Below are positions 33,815 through 49,383 of a DNA stretch of 64,000 bases, piece by piece. Under the pieces are notes generated by a model. The model did no database searches. It saw only the letters and a program-made list of their open reading frames with translations, and was not told where the DNA came from. Numbering within the stretch: the first letter of the stretch is position 1; each line of letters begins with the position of its first letter. Origin of the DNA: Diphasiastrum complanatum (Eukaryota; Streptophyta; Lycopodiopsida; Lycopodiales; Lycopodiaceae); contig CM055095.1 of assembly GCA_029204225.1 (NCBI GenBank), positions 30,505,538 to 30,569,537 of the forward strand. Reading direction: 5' to 3'. The position numbers and the translations under genes are program-made.

Positions 33815-36800
33815 TTACATCTTTAAGTAATGATGGTTACAATTTTTACACTCAGTTCTATCAAAAACACCTCCAATCACATTGTAAACCCCACATAGCT
33901 TACATCTCTGCTTATCCACTTTGGGTGGTTTCAACTGCCCGTAGTAATGGAGAAAACCGACCCTAGGGTGGAAAATTGGTGCTGTAGGTGAACGTTTGAC
34001 TTTGTCTGAATTCACAGTAGGAGCTCTCACAGCTGATTGCTGGGAGAAGTTTACCACACGGAGTTGACAAGTTTTGATGTGTTCTTTGATAATGCCCATA
34101 CGACCCCATTGGGGACCCCTGGTCAATAATTGCTCTACTCCCGTGAAAAATCGCAGCGACTTCAACTGACTAGTCAGAAAAGATGTTAACTCCTCCACGA
34201 GAGGTAAGCCTAATAGACGTGAATCGCAAGCTAATTGAAGATTTCTCAACTGTGATTGCACCTGTGATATCTCTTGAACCAAACAGACCCACTCGTTAGA
34301 AGTTCCTATACTCTCAGAAATTTGTGCTTCACAAGCATGATCAGCCTGACATTCCCGATCCTCTAGAAAGGCAAAGTCAATGTCCTCAACTTGAGTCATA
34401 AGTTCGTCCCCTTCTTTGTTTCTTCTTTCTAACAAATTGTACATTTCCAGAAAGTTATGTTTGACGACTAACCTTGCAGCAAGAAGATGCTCACACGTAA
34501 ACATCATGTCTAAGCAATCACAGAAGTTAGTAAGCAAATTAACAGTGTGAGCTTTTGATAAATCATTCCCCCAGTTCCTCAATTTGAAAAGAAAGCCAGG
34601 CTCACTCAACACTTCAAATATCGAGTTATCTTCACGGTACTGTGCCAAGTAACGATCTGCAGCAGCAAGCCGCTTTCGCTCAGCCGAGGTGCTTGCTTGA
34701 TTATGATAGCGCCTTGAGTCACCTGATTGATCTGTTAAGAAAATTTCCGATATTTAACGTGTTTAGGGGTTAAAAATAAGACAGTGTAAATGCCAAATTC
34801 TGGTGGATACAAATGATTTGCTTTTGCCGAAAGAACTCCTCCAATGTTCCACCAGGCCTTGTGCCCGTGCCCACGAGTGCGCGTAGCAGCTCGTAGTTGC
34901 TACGATTGATTTTCCCTCCAAACAGGCTGTACCTAATAAATTGCCAAAAATGCTGGACAATGCTGATGGTTTCCATATCACCATGGTCAAACAAACGACC
35001 AAACATAGGCCAGCTCGCATGCCATGCACAAGTTGATCCTATCCATCCAAACACCAAGTAGTTCATGATCTCCACCTTGTGCCCATACTCCTCCTGCAAT
35101 CTCAATCCAATCACATGTCATCTAGTTGGCCATCCAGCCTCTACAATACGGAACAGAGGTACATGAAAGTCCTGATTTTGAAAATTAGTTTTGCAGATGA
35201 ATTCATTGCAGCCATGTACATGAGAAATCTGTTACCTAGACAAAACTGAAAACACAAGCTACTATTTGAGATACTTAACCGCCAATTGCTCATTATCACC
35301 ATCATGTCGGAAGTCTTGTGCACATTGCTTGATACAAAGGTGAAAGCTTTTCTGTGATAAAACTTGATACAAGAAAGTCTTCCAAGATTTCCACCTACTT
35401 ATCAACTGTTAAGTTTCAGAAAGGAATGACTTCTATGCACATAGAAAGCATTGCATGGTTCTCCTCTATAACATATAGCTTTACAGGAGGAAAAGCAAGG
35501 TAACACCTTGAACTTGGTCCAAAGGGAGAAAAATTCACTTTCTGTTGCAGCCATCATCATATTGTGCAATCGCAAGTACACATCCTTGCGACTTGCAGCA
35601 GGAATCTGAGACAGCCAGCAGTCACAAAAAGGTTAACTCATAAAGAGCTGAGCGCAGACAATTGGCAAGTAGAAAACTTGTCTTGTAGCTGACCTGCGGT
35701 AAGAGGTTCTCAACCCATGCTTTTTTGGTGCAAAACCAGCAAAGTAACACCCGGCAAGCTACTTGTTTCCCGACTCTCCAACACTTCTCATCTCGAGCAA
35801 TTACCTCATTCAATGCATCGTACTTTATGCGAGATTTATTGATCAAGATTGCAGCCGGTCTTACACTTAGATGTTGAAATACAGCTCTGAAGGCCAATCG
35901 AAGAGCTATGCTCTCATGCCTTGAGCCACTATCTGCAGAGCAAAGCATGAAAAATACTGGCATGCCAACACCATCCTGCAAAATTTGTAATAATATGTAA
36001 CAAATGAGCACAATAATTAGTGAAAATAAGAACCTGATTCTTTCCCATTCAATGATTACAGACGTTTTTATGTTGTAGTACCTGATTGGGAACAGCAGCA
36101 GCATAGAGAGGGAGTCCTCTAACACATGTCTTGAACGTTGAATCGAGCGCCCAAACATTATCAGTAGAAAACCTGAAACAACAAATGCTCCTATGAAAGT
36201 TCAAAAAGTGGTTGATTTGAGAATGAACGCCTGCACCATTATAGCATCAGCTAAAATTGAATAATAAAAGGCAGTATTAAGCAACAAGTGCTTTACCTCA
36301 TCGCCATCTCGCGCATCCAGGATGTCATCAGCACACACACAAACGGCTGCTTTTCCTCCTCTGGATTAAAAACATCATACTGCTGAAAAAAAATCACCAT
36401 GCCAGTTTTTCTCAAGGCCTCAACCTCCTTAAGCAGCTTTGCCCAATCAGTGCTCAAGATCTTGCCTACAAATAATGGTCATCAGCGTCACCCTATTCAG
36501 ATAAAACAACAAAATACAAATAATGTGACTCAGTAATTTGAACAAGCTTAAGATCATAGCCTCTTACCTTGAGAGGATAACTCCACTGTCATGAGGGCAA
36601 TATCTTTTGGAGTCATAACAAATCGACAAGTGGCCTTTTCATAATCTGAAGCCCGTGACTTCAAAAATCCATCCATTCTAACTGAGGCTCTAGACACGGC
36701 TGCTATGTCACTGGTTAAGTCCAACTCAAAAATTGCAGCTTCCCGGGCGGATGAGTGAACAGGAAAGTGTACATAGTCATCTTTGCTGAAAGGATCATGA

Positions 36801-38332
36801 CCTCTGTGTGCCCTATGCACTAAGATTGTCACCAACACTCTGGAGTCCAAATGTGCCACATTCTGTCGATTACTGACATCCAAACAATGACTGGTCCGAG
36901 AATCTGGTATAAACTGTTCAGAATTGATGATGAAACTTGATTCATGTGCTGAATACTCATCTACTACACAAGAACTTAAACTATTTCTCAGATCCAAAGG
37001 AAACTGCTGTGAATGGCCATTAGAGCTGCAGCCCAGCATGTTTGGTAATGGTTGTTCAGCATTGCCATCTGATCTAGTATGTGGGACAATGTTGCGATTG
37101 CTCAACCCTAATTTAATCATCTTTGGGTAGTGCATAGCGGAGCTATTAGAGTCCAAACACCGTGCAAACTTGGGTGGCGGTTCATGAATGTTACCATTTG
37201 GCACTGATGCTGCAGGAGCATTCCTGATATTTCCCTCACCCTTATCGTTGCACCTTAGAGATCCCTGGAATACAAATGGAGTTTCCTGAGCATTAGATTC
37301 AAGCTCAGGCAGTGTTGCCAGCCTGATGGGAATAATGGTACGAACTCTAAAAGTGCAACAGACTTTTTGCTGTGTTTGAGCATTGCTTTGAGTGTCCACA
37401 TCAGGATTTCGTGGCCATCTTGACTTCACAAAACCTCGAAAACACACCCAAGTAGTAACAATAGATGGTTCTGGCCTAGCGATTCTATATATGCTTTCTC
37501 TTCGAAGGGAGACCTTATGCCTTATACACAGTATCTCAATAAAAGAATCAACCTGCTGCCATGGAATGGTATGCACTTCAGGCCATCTATCAGGCAGCGT
37601 GCTCCTGAGTCTCTTGTTTGGATGGGAAACTTCTTCATTTAAGAACATACTTTCGCACTTCTCATTACACTGAGAACACTCTGCAATCCGGGCTCGTATA
37701 TACTCTTCTGAAATGCCATGTCGCCTGCTCCCAGTGATATAACTTTGGCTTATATTTTGAATCGTGGCTCGTAAAGTAAAGCACTTAAGAGTCATAGGAT
37801 CAACATGATGGCTATCTACAATCGCTAGCCACTCATCTCTATGTGCTATGATTCTGTTTGTCCTGTCCCATTTCACATGCAATGCCTTGCGTGGCACACC
37901 ATCACCCCTGTCAACTTCAATAACTTCCAGACTGCGACAAAATTTTCTCCACCTACCAACAACACCTTCAAAGTATTTCTTAGCATAACGCTTTCTCTCA
38001 GGAAATAATGGATCGGCACTTCGTAACTCCTTTTCTGTTGGTGTCCTACCAATTTCAAGACACTTTATGGTCAGCTCATATGATGCAGAGTTGAAAGCAT
38101 ATGCATCATCGAAGATGTAGTCACGTCTGCCCTCTACTTGCTGCTTTTCTCGAAAAGGGTGAGGCTTCATGTTCAAGAAATTCGATGCCGAAGTCACCTT
38201 CTCAACATCTTCTAATGTGTCCAAGAGCTCTATGGCATTCATTTCAGAATCAATGCCTCCAGAGAAGTCAGAGTCAGACACCTCACCATCAGAATCCCAG
38301 TTTTCAGCCCAAAAAGTCTCGTAGCCTTTCAT
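33815..38332 (-). CDS. MULE-transposase-derived protein with SWIM zinc finger, 8 exons
   Basis: Predicted minus-strand exons: 38332-36568, 36465-36297, 36172-36082, 35975-35694, 35605-35507, 35405-35280, 35093-34811, 34731-33815. All introns fit GT...AG, phases agree, and the sum (3,732 nt) gives 1,243 residues without a stop. TGA lies two codons before the ATG. Exon 1 holds an acidic N-terminus, CSQCNEKC near 217, and an FAR1/MULE-like N-terminal region (RGHDPFSKDDYVHFPVH). Exons 2-5 hold the transposase-like core: NVWALDSTFKTCV (Asp655), SADSGSRHESIAL, INKS (Asn721) and CWFCTKKAWVENLL. Exon 7 has FGRLFDHGDMETISIVQHFW (Gln891). Exon 8 has SWIM Cys1009, Cys1011, Cys1018, His1020 (CDCLDMMFTCEH) and a C-terminal CKLC...CKNC pair. 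Asn721, Cys757 and Gln891 stand where I expect Asp, His and Glu, so catalysis is probably lost. It is either a domesticated DNA-binding gene or a recently dead transposon. Exon 6 is the least certain. Confidence 0.75.
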
Positions 38333-39860
38333 GCTTCAAATTGGCAAGAGGTCAGTGGTCACATCTCTGCTGGGGACAACCATAAGATTAGGGTCTACAA
38401 AAACATTCAAGTTACTATCTATGTTATACAATCTGTAATTGTTCCTGTTGGTACAGTGGTATTGGCACACTAAAAAGGATAAGTGCATTGGCACCTTGAG
38501 AAGCCGGCATTGTATGCATGCAAATAGCCGTAGCTACATCTCATACTCCATAAAGCCCACTTCATGAATTAAGACACGACTCAACATTATTGTGCTTCCA
38601 CCATCTGTAAACATATTCAATCAGACCAGCTAGGAAGAATTGTGGTGTCATTGATGTGAAAGTAGGAAGTAAAAAAAGCTCATATGAACAAAGAGTGCAC
38701 ACCAACAATAAATAAGCTATTAACATCCAAACGGACATAATAGAAAACAGAATGCTTATTTTACTGCAAAAGTGGGATGAAGTGCAGTTTTATTTTGTTG
38801 CAATACATTATATTGGGCATTGTTAACACGCTTGACCTTTAACAAGCGGTTGGAAAAAGTCGGCAAGAATTACATAATATATAAATCGACTTAAGCAAGT
38901 TTGAGGTGAATGTGCAACAAGATATAATAGTCATGACGTAACATTGGAAATCCTTAGGGATTTAGAATTAATTTACATGTGAATTCTGATTCAACTTCAA
39001 AGTCTAATCCAAACCTACCTTCAGCCTTCAATTTTTGCTTGTTCTTGAGCGACTCAGTGGGGGGAAAGGGTGGAGACAGCTTCTTAAGGTGTTATAGAAC
39101 CACCAGCACTGCTGATCCAGCCCAAGAGATCGATTGATTTGCTTTTTTTTGGATCAGAATTCGTCAAAACGTCCTACAGGTCCATCGCTGCCTAGGAAAG
39201 GGAAAAATCAGCACTTCAATTGGACATAACTTCTCCTACAGGTGTCCGATTGCGCTGAGATTTTGGCAGGCTATTCTGGGTACTGAATCACTACCCAGGA
39301 AGGCTCTAGGCCAAGAAAATTCGTTCACAATCTCTGAGTTTGTCATAAAGTTAGATTTTGCACCATTTTTTGAGCTGTAGCAGTTGAAGCCTCATAACTT
39401 TCTTGCCTTTTGTCCGTTTGGCCTGAGATTTGACACGGAGCATCCTCAAAGGAGGGAGACCTACTTCAGCTGTACCTCCTGTCCATCTGAAAATTTAGAA
39501 AACAGGCTATTCACCGCTATTTATAGGCTGTTTTTTCACCTTTCTTGGGGAAAAAAAAAGTTCTTTTGGGGCAACTTCTTCATCTATCAACCGTACTACG
39601 CTATACAGTGGAACCAGGGAGTGATCTATACCTTCACTGAAATTTCTGTTTTCCCTCTCTGCAAGCCAAATCGTTTTTGTCATTTTTACATTAATTGCAA
39701 GAGAAAAGAGAGGGAGAGTTTGTGTTTCTGAGTCGGGCAAGACACCAGTCTCAGGCTTAGCCATCATACGAGTATCATCGTAGATTCTGGCGAAGCGAAC
39801 AGCATCCTCGAGGGCAAGAGGCTGGTTCCTCCTGACCTCTAGCTGGTAGTCTTTGGCAAC
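38333..39860. other. 5' flank of the SWIM gene and non-coding DNA
   Basis: No gene. 38340-38620 may hold the SWIM gene's 5' UTR and promoter, but no clear TATA was fixed. 39090-39500 has leader-like phrasing (CATAACTTTCTTGCC, TTTGACACGGAG) similar to untranslated retrotransposon leaders; boundaries unresolved. Confidence 0.4.
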
Positions 39861-40045
39861 CCCCAGAACGTTCCTAGTCGGAACGATATTTTTTAAGTTA
39901 TAAAAAAAAAATGAATATTAGCTGCATTTTATATGAATTAAATCCTTTGTAAAAAAAAAACGTATTTTTTTATTTTTATTTTTTGAGGGCATCGTTCCGG
40001 AACGGAACGCATCCTGGAACGAACGCGTTCCGTTCCAGAACGGGC
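39860..40045. repeat. Palindromic GTTCCGGAAC-rich segment, left block
   Basis: AGAACGTTCCTAGTCGGAACG near 39865, then at 39993-40045 a dense run of GTTCC/GGAAC units, including CGTTCCGGAACG and GAACGCGTTC palindromes. It contains TTCNNGAA arrangements like heat-shock elements. AT-rich homopolymer runs lie between the two blocks. Confidence 0.65.
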
Positions 40046-40418
40046 ACCTAAGATGCAGCTACATGTAGCCACATGCAATAAATTGAAATTAACATGCTGA
40101 AATTAACATGCAACCTACATGTAGTCCACATGCAGTTTTCAGGTTTAAGAATCCTGAAATTAATCAACACAAGATCAACAAAATGAATTAGTTTGGGATC
40201 ATTGCTATCCCAGCTGTCTTCATGCTGTCTAGATCAAAATTAATGGCCCTCTTCCTCCATGGAACCCAAGGTTTGGACTGCAGGTCATTAGGGAGACAAT
40301 CGGCCTCTCTAGAAATGAATCGGTCAGTTTCCAGCAGCCAGCAATCGTTCAAGAAGACCTGCAACCAGCATTAACCACACACCAAAAAATGAAGCAAAGG
40401 AAGCCAACAATCTACCTC
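40046..40418 (-). mobile_element. Internal stub of a minus-strand LTR element
   Basis: About 370 bases follow the primer site on the minus strand and then stop at the palindromic block. No gag motif can be named. The element is therefore truncated to its LTR, primer site and a short leader. Confidence 0.5.
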
Positions 40419-40430
40419 GCTCTGATACCA
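40419..40430 (-). other. Primer-binding site for initiator Met tRNA
   Basis: The minus strand reads TGGTATCAGAGC, next to the LTR end. Confidence 0.85.
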
Positions 40431-40431
40431 C

Positions 40432-40966
40432 TTTTAGGATCTCCTCTATGATCATTAGTTTCCAGCAAGCACTTGAAATCATCTTCTTCATTTCCACCCA
40501 ACCATAGCCACTAGAGATAGTAGCTCCCTCGAGCAGCCACAAGAATAGTGGAGATCTCCTTCGCCTAGCTTCTACAAATCAACCTCCTCCTACTCGTGTC
40601 CCATACCACCAGCATAAACTAGCCAAGAGCATAATAATGCTCCCTCCATGCCCTCCTAGCCTTAATATAGAGAGGAGAGAAGGAGTCTTCCTCGTGCATT
40701 TGCACCTGCATGTGCTAGATTGAGAGGGATTGCATGCATTTGAGCACATGGGACCCTGGATCCTCCAAATGTAAAAATATCACCTTAGGCCCCTTAACCT
40801 TGACATTCTAAAGGTTATAAATTATTGTTAATTACGAGCCCAACTAGTGGCACATAATTCAAAGTCCAACTTCATGGTACTAGACTTACTCCAGTCTAAT
40901 CCTTATGTTAGGTTCCCTAGCCAATACCCCCTAGGTAATTAGCCATAGCTCTTTAGGTTCCTAACA
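40432..40966 (-). mobile_element. 5' LTR of the truncated element, about 535 bp
   Basis: On the minus strand it begins TGTTAGGAACC at 40966 and ends GATCCTAAAA next to the PBS. The end would be a match to the start's inverse (CCTAACA) but for one substitution. A minus-strand TATATTAAGG at about 40661-40670 is TATA-like. Its right flank enters the second palindromic GGAAC block. Confidence 0.65.
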
Positions 40967-40969
40967 CCC

Positions 40970-41040
40970 GGATCACGTTCCAAAACGTAATCTAGAACAC
41001 GTTCTGAATTACATTCCGGAACATGGGCTGCATCTATGAT
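40970..41040. repeat. Palindromic GTTCCGGAAC-rich segment, right block
   Basis: GATCACGTTCCAAAACGT, AGAACACGTTCTGAATT and ACATTCCGGAACATG occur in a 60-bp stretch, the same motif type as the block at 39860-40045. Between them lies the truncated LTR element, so the two blocks may once have been joined. Confidence 0.6.
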
Positions 41041-44339
<3,299 letters not shown>

Positions 44340-44705
44340 ACTCAATCAACCATGAGAACTTGAGAAACTTAGCTACGAAAAATAGCAAACACGGGGAAAT
44401 TGCTTAAGCACTTTACAACACCAAAACTTAGAAGCAAAAATGAATTGCTAGAACAAGAGAAAAAGAAGGGCATGGGTCCTCCTAGTCCTCTATGAGGCAA
44501 GCACCTCATGTACATGCATGGAATGTATAGGTGGCAACCATAAAATTTAGCTACTTGGCCAAGTGGGCCACTCGCACTAACTTTGTTAAGTTACAAATAT
44601 AGGACCTCATGTATTTACAAATAACATGCGCCATGAGTAATGTATAATTTACAATAACAATAGTGTTTAGCCAAAGAGGGGTAGAATAGGCATCACTCTT
44701 TAACA
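44340..44705 (-). mobile_element. 3' LTR of the minus-strand copia element, left end uncertain
   Basis: On the minus strand TGTTAAAGAGTG begins at 44705, five bases after a polypurine tract. The terminal CA on the left was not found; 44340 is only a working limit. Confidence 0.5.
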
Positions 44706-44710
44706 CACCT

Positions 44711-44725
44711 GCCCCCCCCTTTTTT
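44711..44725 (-). other. Polypurine tract, minus strand
   Basis: The minus strand reads AAAAAAGGGGGGGGC, between the end of copia RNase H and the LTR start at 44705. Confidence 0.75.
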
Positions 44726-47260
44726 CTAATGGCAATTTTATGTAAGCTAGCACCTAACAATGTTTTGAACTTCTCAAACTTATCTTTACTAAGTGGTTTA
44801 GTATTAATATCCTCAATATGATTGTTGGTGTCGCAATATACTATCTCAATGTCACCATTATGGATAATCTCTCATATATAGTGTTCTTCCACCTCTATAC
44901 GCTTTGTCCTTGCATGGTTTACTGGATTTCTTGCAAGCTAAATGCAACTTCGGTTATCATAGTGTAACAATGTAGGTCCTACTTGAGCGATCTGCACATC
45001 AAGAAGTAGCCATCCTAACCAAATAGCTTCACAAGCGATCCTCGTAGTCCCCCATACTCAGCTTCCGTGGATGACAAAGCAACATTGTGCTGCTTCTTCA
45101 CAAGTCAAGAGCATAGAACACAACAGCAGCAAAGTCTTCACCTCCTTTGAAGACATACAAATTGCAATCAAACTTACTCTTTTCAAACCCTTGCCTTGCA
45201 AAGAATCGTCACTTTGGTTATACCAAGCCCTTGGTGCTTGTTTGAGTCCATACAAGTCTCAAGACCATTCTAAGCCTACAAACTAGATGTTTTTTGCTTG
45301 TGATCCCAAATCCTTGAGATTGCTCCGTGTAAATCTCTTCCTAAAGTTGCCCATTGAGAAAGGCACTCCTGACATCCATTTGATGGACATTTCAAACAAT
45401 GAATAAGGCCAAGGCCAATACGGTCTTGATAGATGTCAACTTAGCGACAGTTGCAAAGGTCTCATCATAGTCTAGCACCTCTTGTTAGGCGTAGCCTTTT
45501 GCCGCTAACCTCGCCTTGCACTTGTCCACAATTCCATTAGCATGAAACTTGGTCTCATAAACCCACTTACAACCTCTTGGTTGCTTCCATTTTGGCAATG
45601 CAACTAGCTCCCATGTTTCATTCTTCAAAATGGAGTCATACTCCTCCTACGTGGCTTGTTGCCATACCTTTGCCTTCATTGCAATGTGAAATAATTGTTG
45701 CTCCTCTGCTTCAAAATTGTGGACAAAAGGGCAAAGTTAGTCTCTTGTCTCTCATGAGACCTAAGAGATAGCCCCATGTTCACTACTCTCTCCTTCCTCC
45801 AAAACATGTCCCTCTTCGATTGTTTCTCAATACCACCTAGGTAGCTTCTTCATAGTGGTAGGCGATGCGGATGGCAATGATGCCTCCAATGGAATTGTCC
45901 TAGTCTTTCGCTTTTCTCCAATTTCACCCTCTTGTAATTGGCCAAAAAAGTCTTGAACTAGCATGTTCAGGTTCTTGTTGTCGCACTTGCTCTTGAGGCT
46001 CACAAGACTCTTGACTAGGCTCCTCATCCATGGAATCAATCAAGTGTAGGAACTCATTGGTTCCAACTTTCTCTTGTTCCTATACTTTGGGTGTATTGTC
46101 TTTGTCAGAGATGACATCTCAACTTAGGATGATCTTCTTGTTTTCAGATCATATAACACATAGGCCTTCTCGTCTTCGGTATACCCAGGGAAGATACACG
46201 TCACAAATTTGCATCAAGTCTCTTCACCAAATCCTTAGTTGTGCACCCAAATACTTACAAGGTGCTCACTTTGGGCTTGTTGCCACTATACGCTTCTCTA
46301 CATGTAACCCCTTCAACTGCTTTGGTTGGGCTTCTATTCAATAGAAAAATAGCAATTGCTACAAATTCTGCCCAGAAGGAATCCAGCAACGCTTTCGCCT
46401 TGAGCATGCTCCTCACACACGCAACTATAGACTTGTTTTTCCACTCAGCCAAGCCATTTTGCTATGGTGTATATGGAGAAGCAAACTGTTTCCTTTATCC
46501 TACATGCATTGCAAAGATCTTTGAACTCATCATAAATGGATTCACCACCTATATCTGACCTAAGAGTCTTATTTAAATGCTTCAAATTCTTGTTTAAGAA
46601 AATAGATCCACATCCTCCGTGAGAAATCATCCACGAAGGTCATGAAATAATGTGCCCCCCCTACTAATTTGGTCTACATGGGACAACACAAATCTAAATG
46701 CACAAATCAAGGGCCCTAGTAACTTTTCCCTTTGAAAATCTTTGCCTTTGTTGTTTTATTGATGCACAAGCCTCAAATGCATTTGACGAAGGCTTACTGC
46801 TTTGGAGACCTACTACCATATTGTGCTTATTCAATACTTGCAAATTTTGATAGCTCTAATGACCATACCTCTAGTGCCAAAGCTTGTCTTGAATAGAATC
46901 TTTTGTTGACAAGGCCTCTTGACTAGGAATGGCTATGTAAAGCTACCCCCTTCTTGCCTTACCTTGGCTACCCCCTTGAAGCTTCGATCCTTGTCTTACA
47001 TCAAACAAGTTAATTTATCAAACTCCGCCAACATGTTCTATTTGGTAATGGCACCAACAAATAGCACGTTCTTGGTTTACAGCTAGTAGTTGACATGTCC
47101 TTTTAGTTAGCTCAAGTTACAAAAAATAGGTTCATGCATGCTTATTTTCTAAAAGAAGGATTCTCCTTCAATCTCAAAGCCCTTCAAAACTTGATTGTGA
47201 AGTTCTTCAAATACTAAGTCATCCTAGGCTTTCAATTTGTCATGTGGACTTAAAATTTTA
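44726..47260 (-). pseudogene. Ty1/copia pol (GAG-pre-integrase to RNase H), minus strand, highly degraded
   Basis: Minus-strand domains from right to left: a GAG-pre-integrase trace near 46740-46860 (SYQNLQVLNKHNMVVGL; ACASIKQQRQRFSKGK), an integrase piece with LRSDIGGESIYDEFKDLCNA (about 46500-46570), the post-motif block SIVACVRSMLKAKALLDSFW (46255-46452), an RT trace LYGLKQAPRAWYN (about 45215-45255), and RNase H with ALSSTEAEYGGLR-like sequence near 45050, ARNPVNHARTKRIEVEEHYI and DINTKPLSKDKFEKFKTLLG (44740-44960). Many stops and frameshifts. Sequence to the right of about 46870 is too decayed to place gag. Confidence 0.85.
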
Positions 47261-47851
47261 CTAGATTTAGCAAGAGTCAAATTTATCTTCACTTTCTATC
47301 TCATTCTATGTCAGGTTCAAATTTTCTCAAATCACTAGCTCACAGGACTCAACTTCTAAGATTCCTAGTCCCATATTTGAGGGATCTAGTGCTATAGACT
47401 AGATTCTTGATTATTTGTTCACATAGAATTTCATGTTTGACCCTTAGGGCCTAAGATACTTCCATGTTTTCCAACAAAGATCCACTTTCGTAGGAATGCA
47501 TTGAAAACATGAAGGCCACCTAATGTGCACAAGACTCTCAGAATGTGTCTAATTGCTCATTAGCATGATCACCAAATCAATCTCTTGAACGTGCATCTCA
47601 TCCCCTTACAACCACCCCACTTGACATTCATAATTCAGCTAGCTGCACAGAGGAAATAATCAGCTGTTTTACTTTTCTCATTGAACATCCTTCTTTAGGA
47701 TTTTGAAAGGAATGACTCAAAGATACACCATTAAACTACACATTATCTTCGCATAACACGTGTAAAGCTCAAATGAACACGCAGAAATCAAATCTATACC
47801 AACTACAATTTGGAATGTGCTACTGTTCACAAAGCTAACCCCTATTCCATG
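47261..47851. other. Non-coding spacer
   Basis: No gene recognised. Probably decayed copia gag or leader sequence, but no motif is readable. Confidence 0.35.
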
Positions 47852-48450
47852 CTAAAAATTTCCCACCGTACATGCCAGCTTAAGAAAGAATAGCTTAAAC
47901 CTGTTGAACGCAAAACTTTCCTCGTTCCTTTTCATCATAAACTCCGGGGATCCTTCCGGCCTCACTGAAGCCCCTTGATGTGCACTACTATTTTGTGGCC
48001 GTGGCTTTCCTTGGGGGGGCATAGCCTTCTTTTGCAGGTGTTCCTGTTCATGTTCATGTTTGCGGTGTTGCCAACTAGCTCTCGTCCTTGTTGCCGGGCT
48101 GGTTTGTGTGATAGGAACCGTCACCGAGCATGCCACCACTGAATGATCCACCCATTCTTTTGCTCCATGGCCGCAAGCAAACTCTGCGATGTTTCCAGAC
48201 AAGGAAGGGAAGACTCAGGAAATGGAGGAAGTGGCGATGGCGATGGCGATGGCAGGGAAGAAGAGGAGGATGTGGCGATGGAAGGGAGGCGAGGAGATGG
48301 TTGCAAGCAGGATGAGGAAAGCAAGGAGAGAAAAGCAATACGAGAAAATGGAATACCGACGTGGAAGATAGATAGGTCATGGACCCCATGTGGCACCACC
48401 TACCTACTACCCCACTTTGACCTATTTTTCTCAATTCTCAATCACATGTT
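47852..48450 (-). pseudogene. Possible captured host-gene 5' fragment
   Basis: The minus strand has higher GC than its surroundings and gene-like structure: a TC-rich leader (48430-48200), an ATG at about 48155 giving MGGSFSGGMLGDGSYHTNQP then GNKDES and a stop, and in another frame a hydrophilic peptide (KHEHEQEHLQKKAMPPQGK, RPQNSSAHQGASVRPEGSPE, FMMKRNEESFAFNR). This peptide ends just before AACAG|GTTTAAGC, a good 5' splice donor (about 47901). A small frameshift would join the two parts. I do not recognise the protein family. No further exons are visible to the left, so it may be a captured or abandoned exon. Confidence 0.35.
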
Positions 48451-49314
48451 GGAGGCTGCCTCCAAAGGAGAGGCAGCCTCCCCATATGCCTAATAGGGAG
48501 ACTATCTCTCCCACATATAAGAGAGTTTCTTAGTGCTCTTAATCGGCCGGGCCTCTGGTGGCCTAATAGGGAGACTATCTCTCCCACATACGCAAGAGTC
48601 TCTTGGTGCTCTTAATCAGGCCGGGCCTCTAGTGGCCACCAGAGGCGACCTCTAGTGGCAGCCTCCTTAAATGAGGGGGTCAGCCCCGAGTTGAAGGTAG
48701 CACCTAGATATGTTGTGAAGTGAGCAAAGTGGAGTGGTCGGAGGCAAAAACTTTAGGGAAGTAGGAGGCGGCCTCTAGAAGTTGAATTTTTCAACCTCCT
48801 CCTAGAGGTTATGGCCTACCTCCGAGTGGAGGAGGGAATCTAGGGCGAATATACCCTCTTGCCTCCATCATCTAGCCCTACTTTGATCACATGACAATGC
48901 CTAGATGTGTTGATTGGATGCGCACTACTAGAATTGGATGTGTGAGGGCCGACGACCACATGCAGTGTTTACTCATATGCGAGGAGGACATGGTGCTTAT
49001 CTAAGAGGAGGAGGGGAAAGAGCCAACTACGAAGGGAAATTGGAGGGAATTAACAAAAATGAAAGGGAGTTTGATTGTGAGCTAATTTAACCCAAGCCTA
49101 ACATCTTGGATGTGCATGAAACTGTGGAACAAGATTTTGCATGTCCAATTGTGGCACCCTCATTTAAATGTGCAGAAGTGCCTAACTTTTTTACTGTGGA
49201 GGAGGTCCAAACAAATCAAGTGGCCTCTAGCTACCACTGGAGGTTGACTTTTTCACCCTCCTTCCACTAAATTTTAGGGCCTACCTCTAGAGGTTGGGAG
49301 TAATTTAGGGCAAT
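48451..49314. repeat. CCTCTAG/CTAGAGG-rich intergenic segment
   Basis: Recurrent GCCTCTAGTGGC, CTCTAGAAGTTG, CCTAGAGGTT and CTCTAGAGGTTG strings occur from 48550 to 49460, plus an inverted pair GGAGGCTGCCTCC / GGCAGCCTCC at 48450-48482. No ORF of note. Likely a non-autonomous repeat; boundaries unresolved. Confidence 0.5.
48489..48634. repeat. Tandem duplication, two 73-bp units
   Basis: Both units start CCTAATAGGGAGACTATCTC and contain TCTTAGTGCTCTTAATC / TCTTGGTGCTCTTAATC and GCCGGGCCTCT. They begin at 48489 and 48562. Confidence 0.85.
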
Positions 49315-49316
49315 AC

Positions 49317-49382
<66 letters not shown>
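49315..49382. repeat. (CT)n microsatellite, about 68 bp
   Basis: Near-pure CT with one CCC interruption at the left end. Confidence 0.95.

Positions 49383-49383
<1 letters not shown>

Noticed and set aside
48130-48493. Plus-strand Gly/Asp- and Arg/Met-rich ORFs
   Set aside because: Antisense of the TC-rich leader on the minus strand; low complexity.
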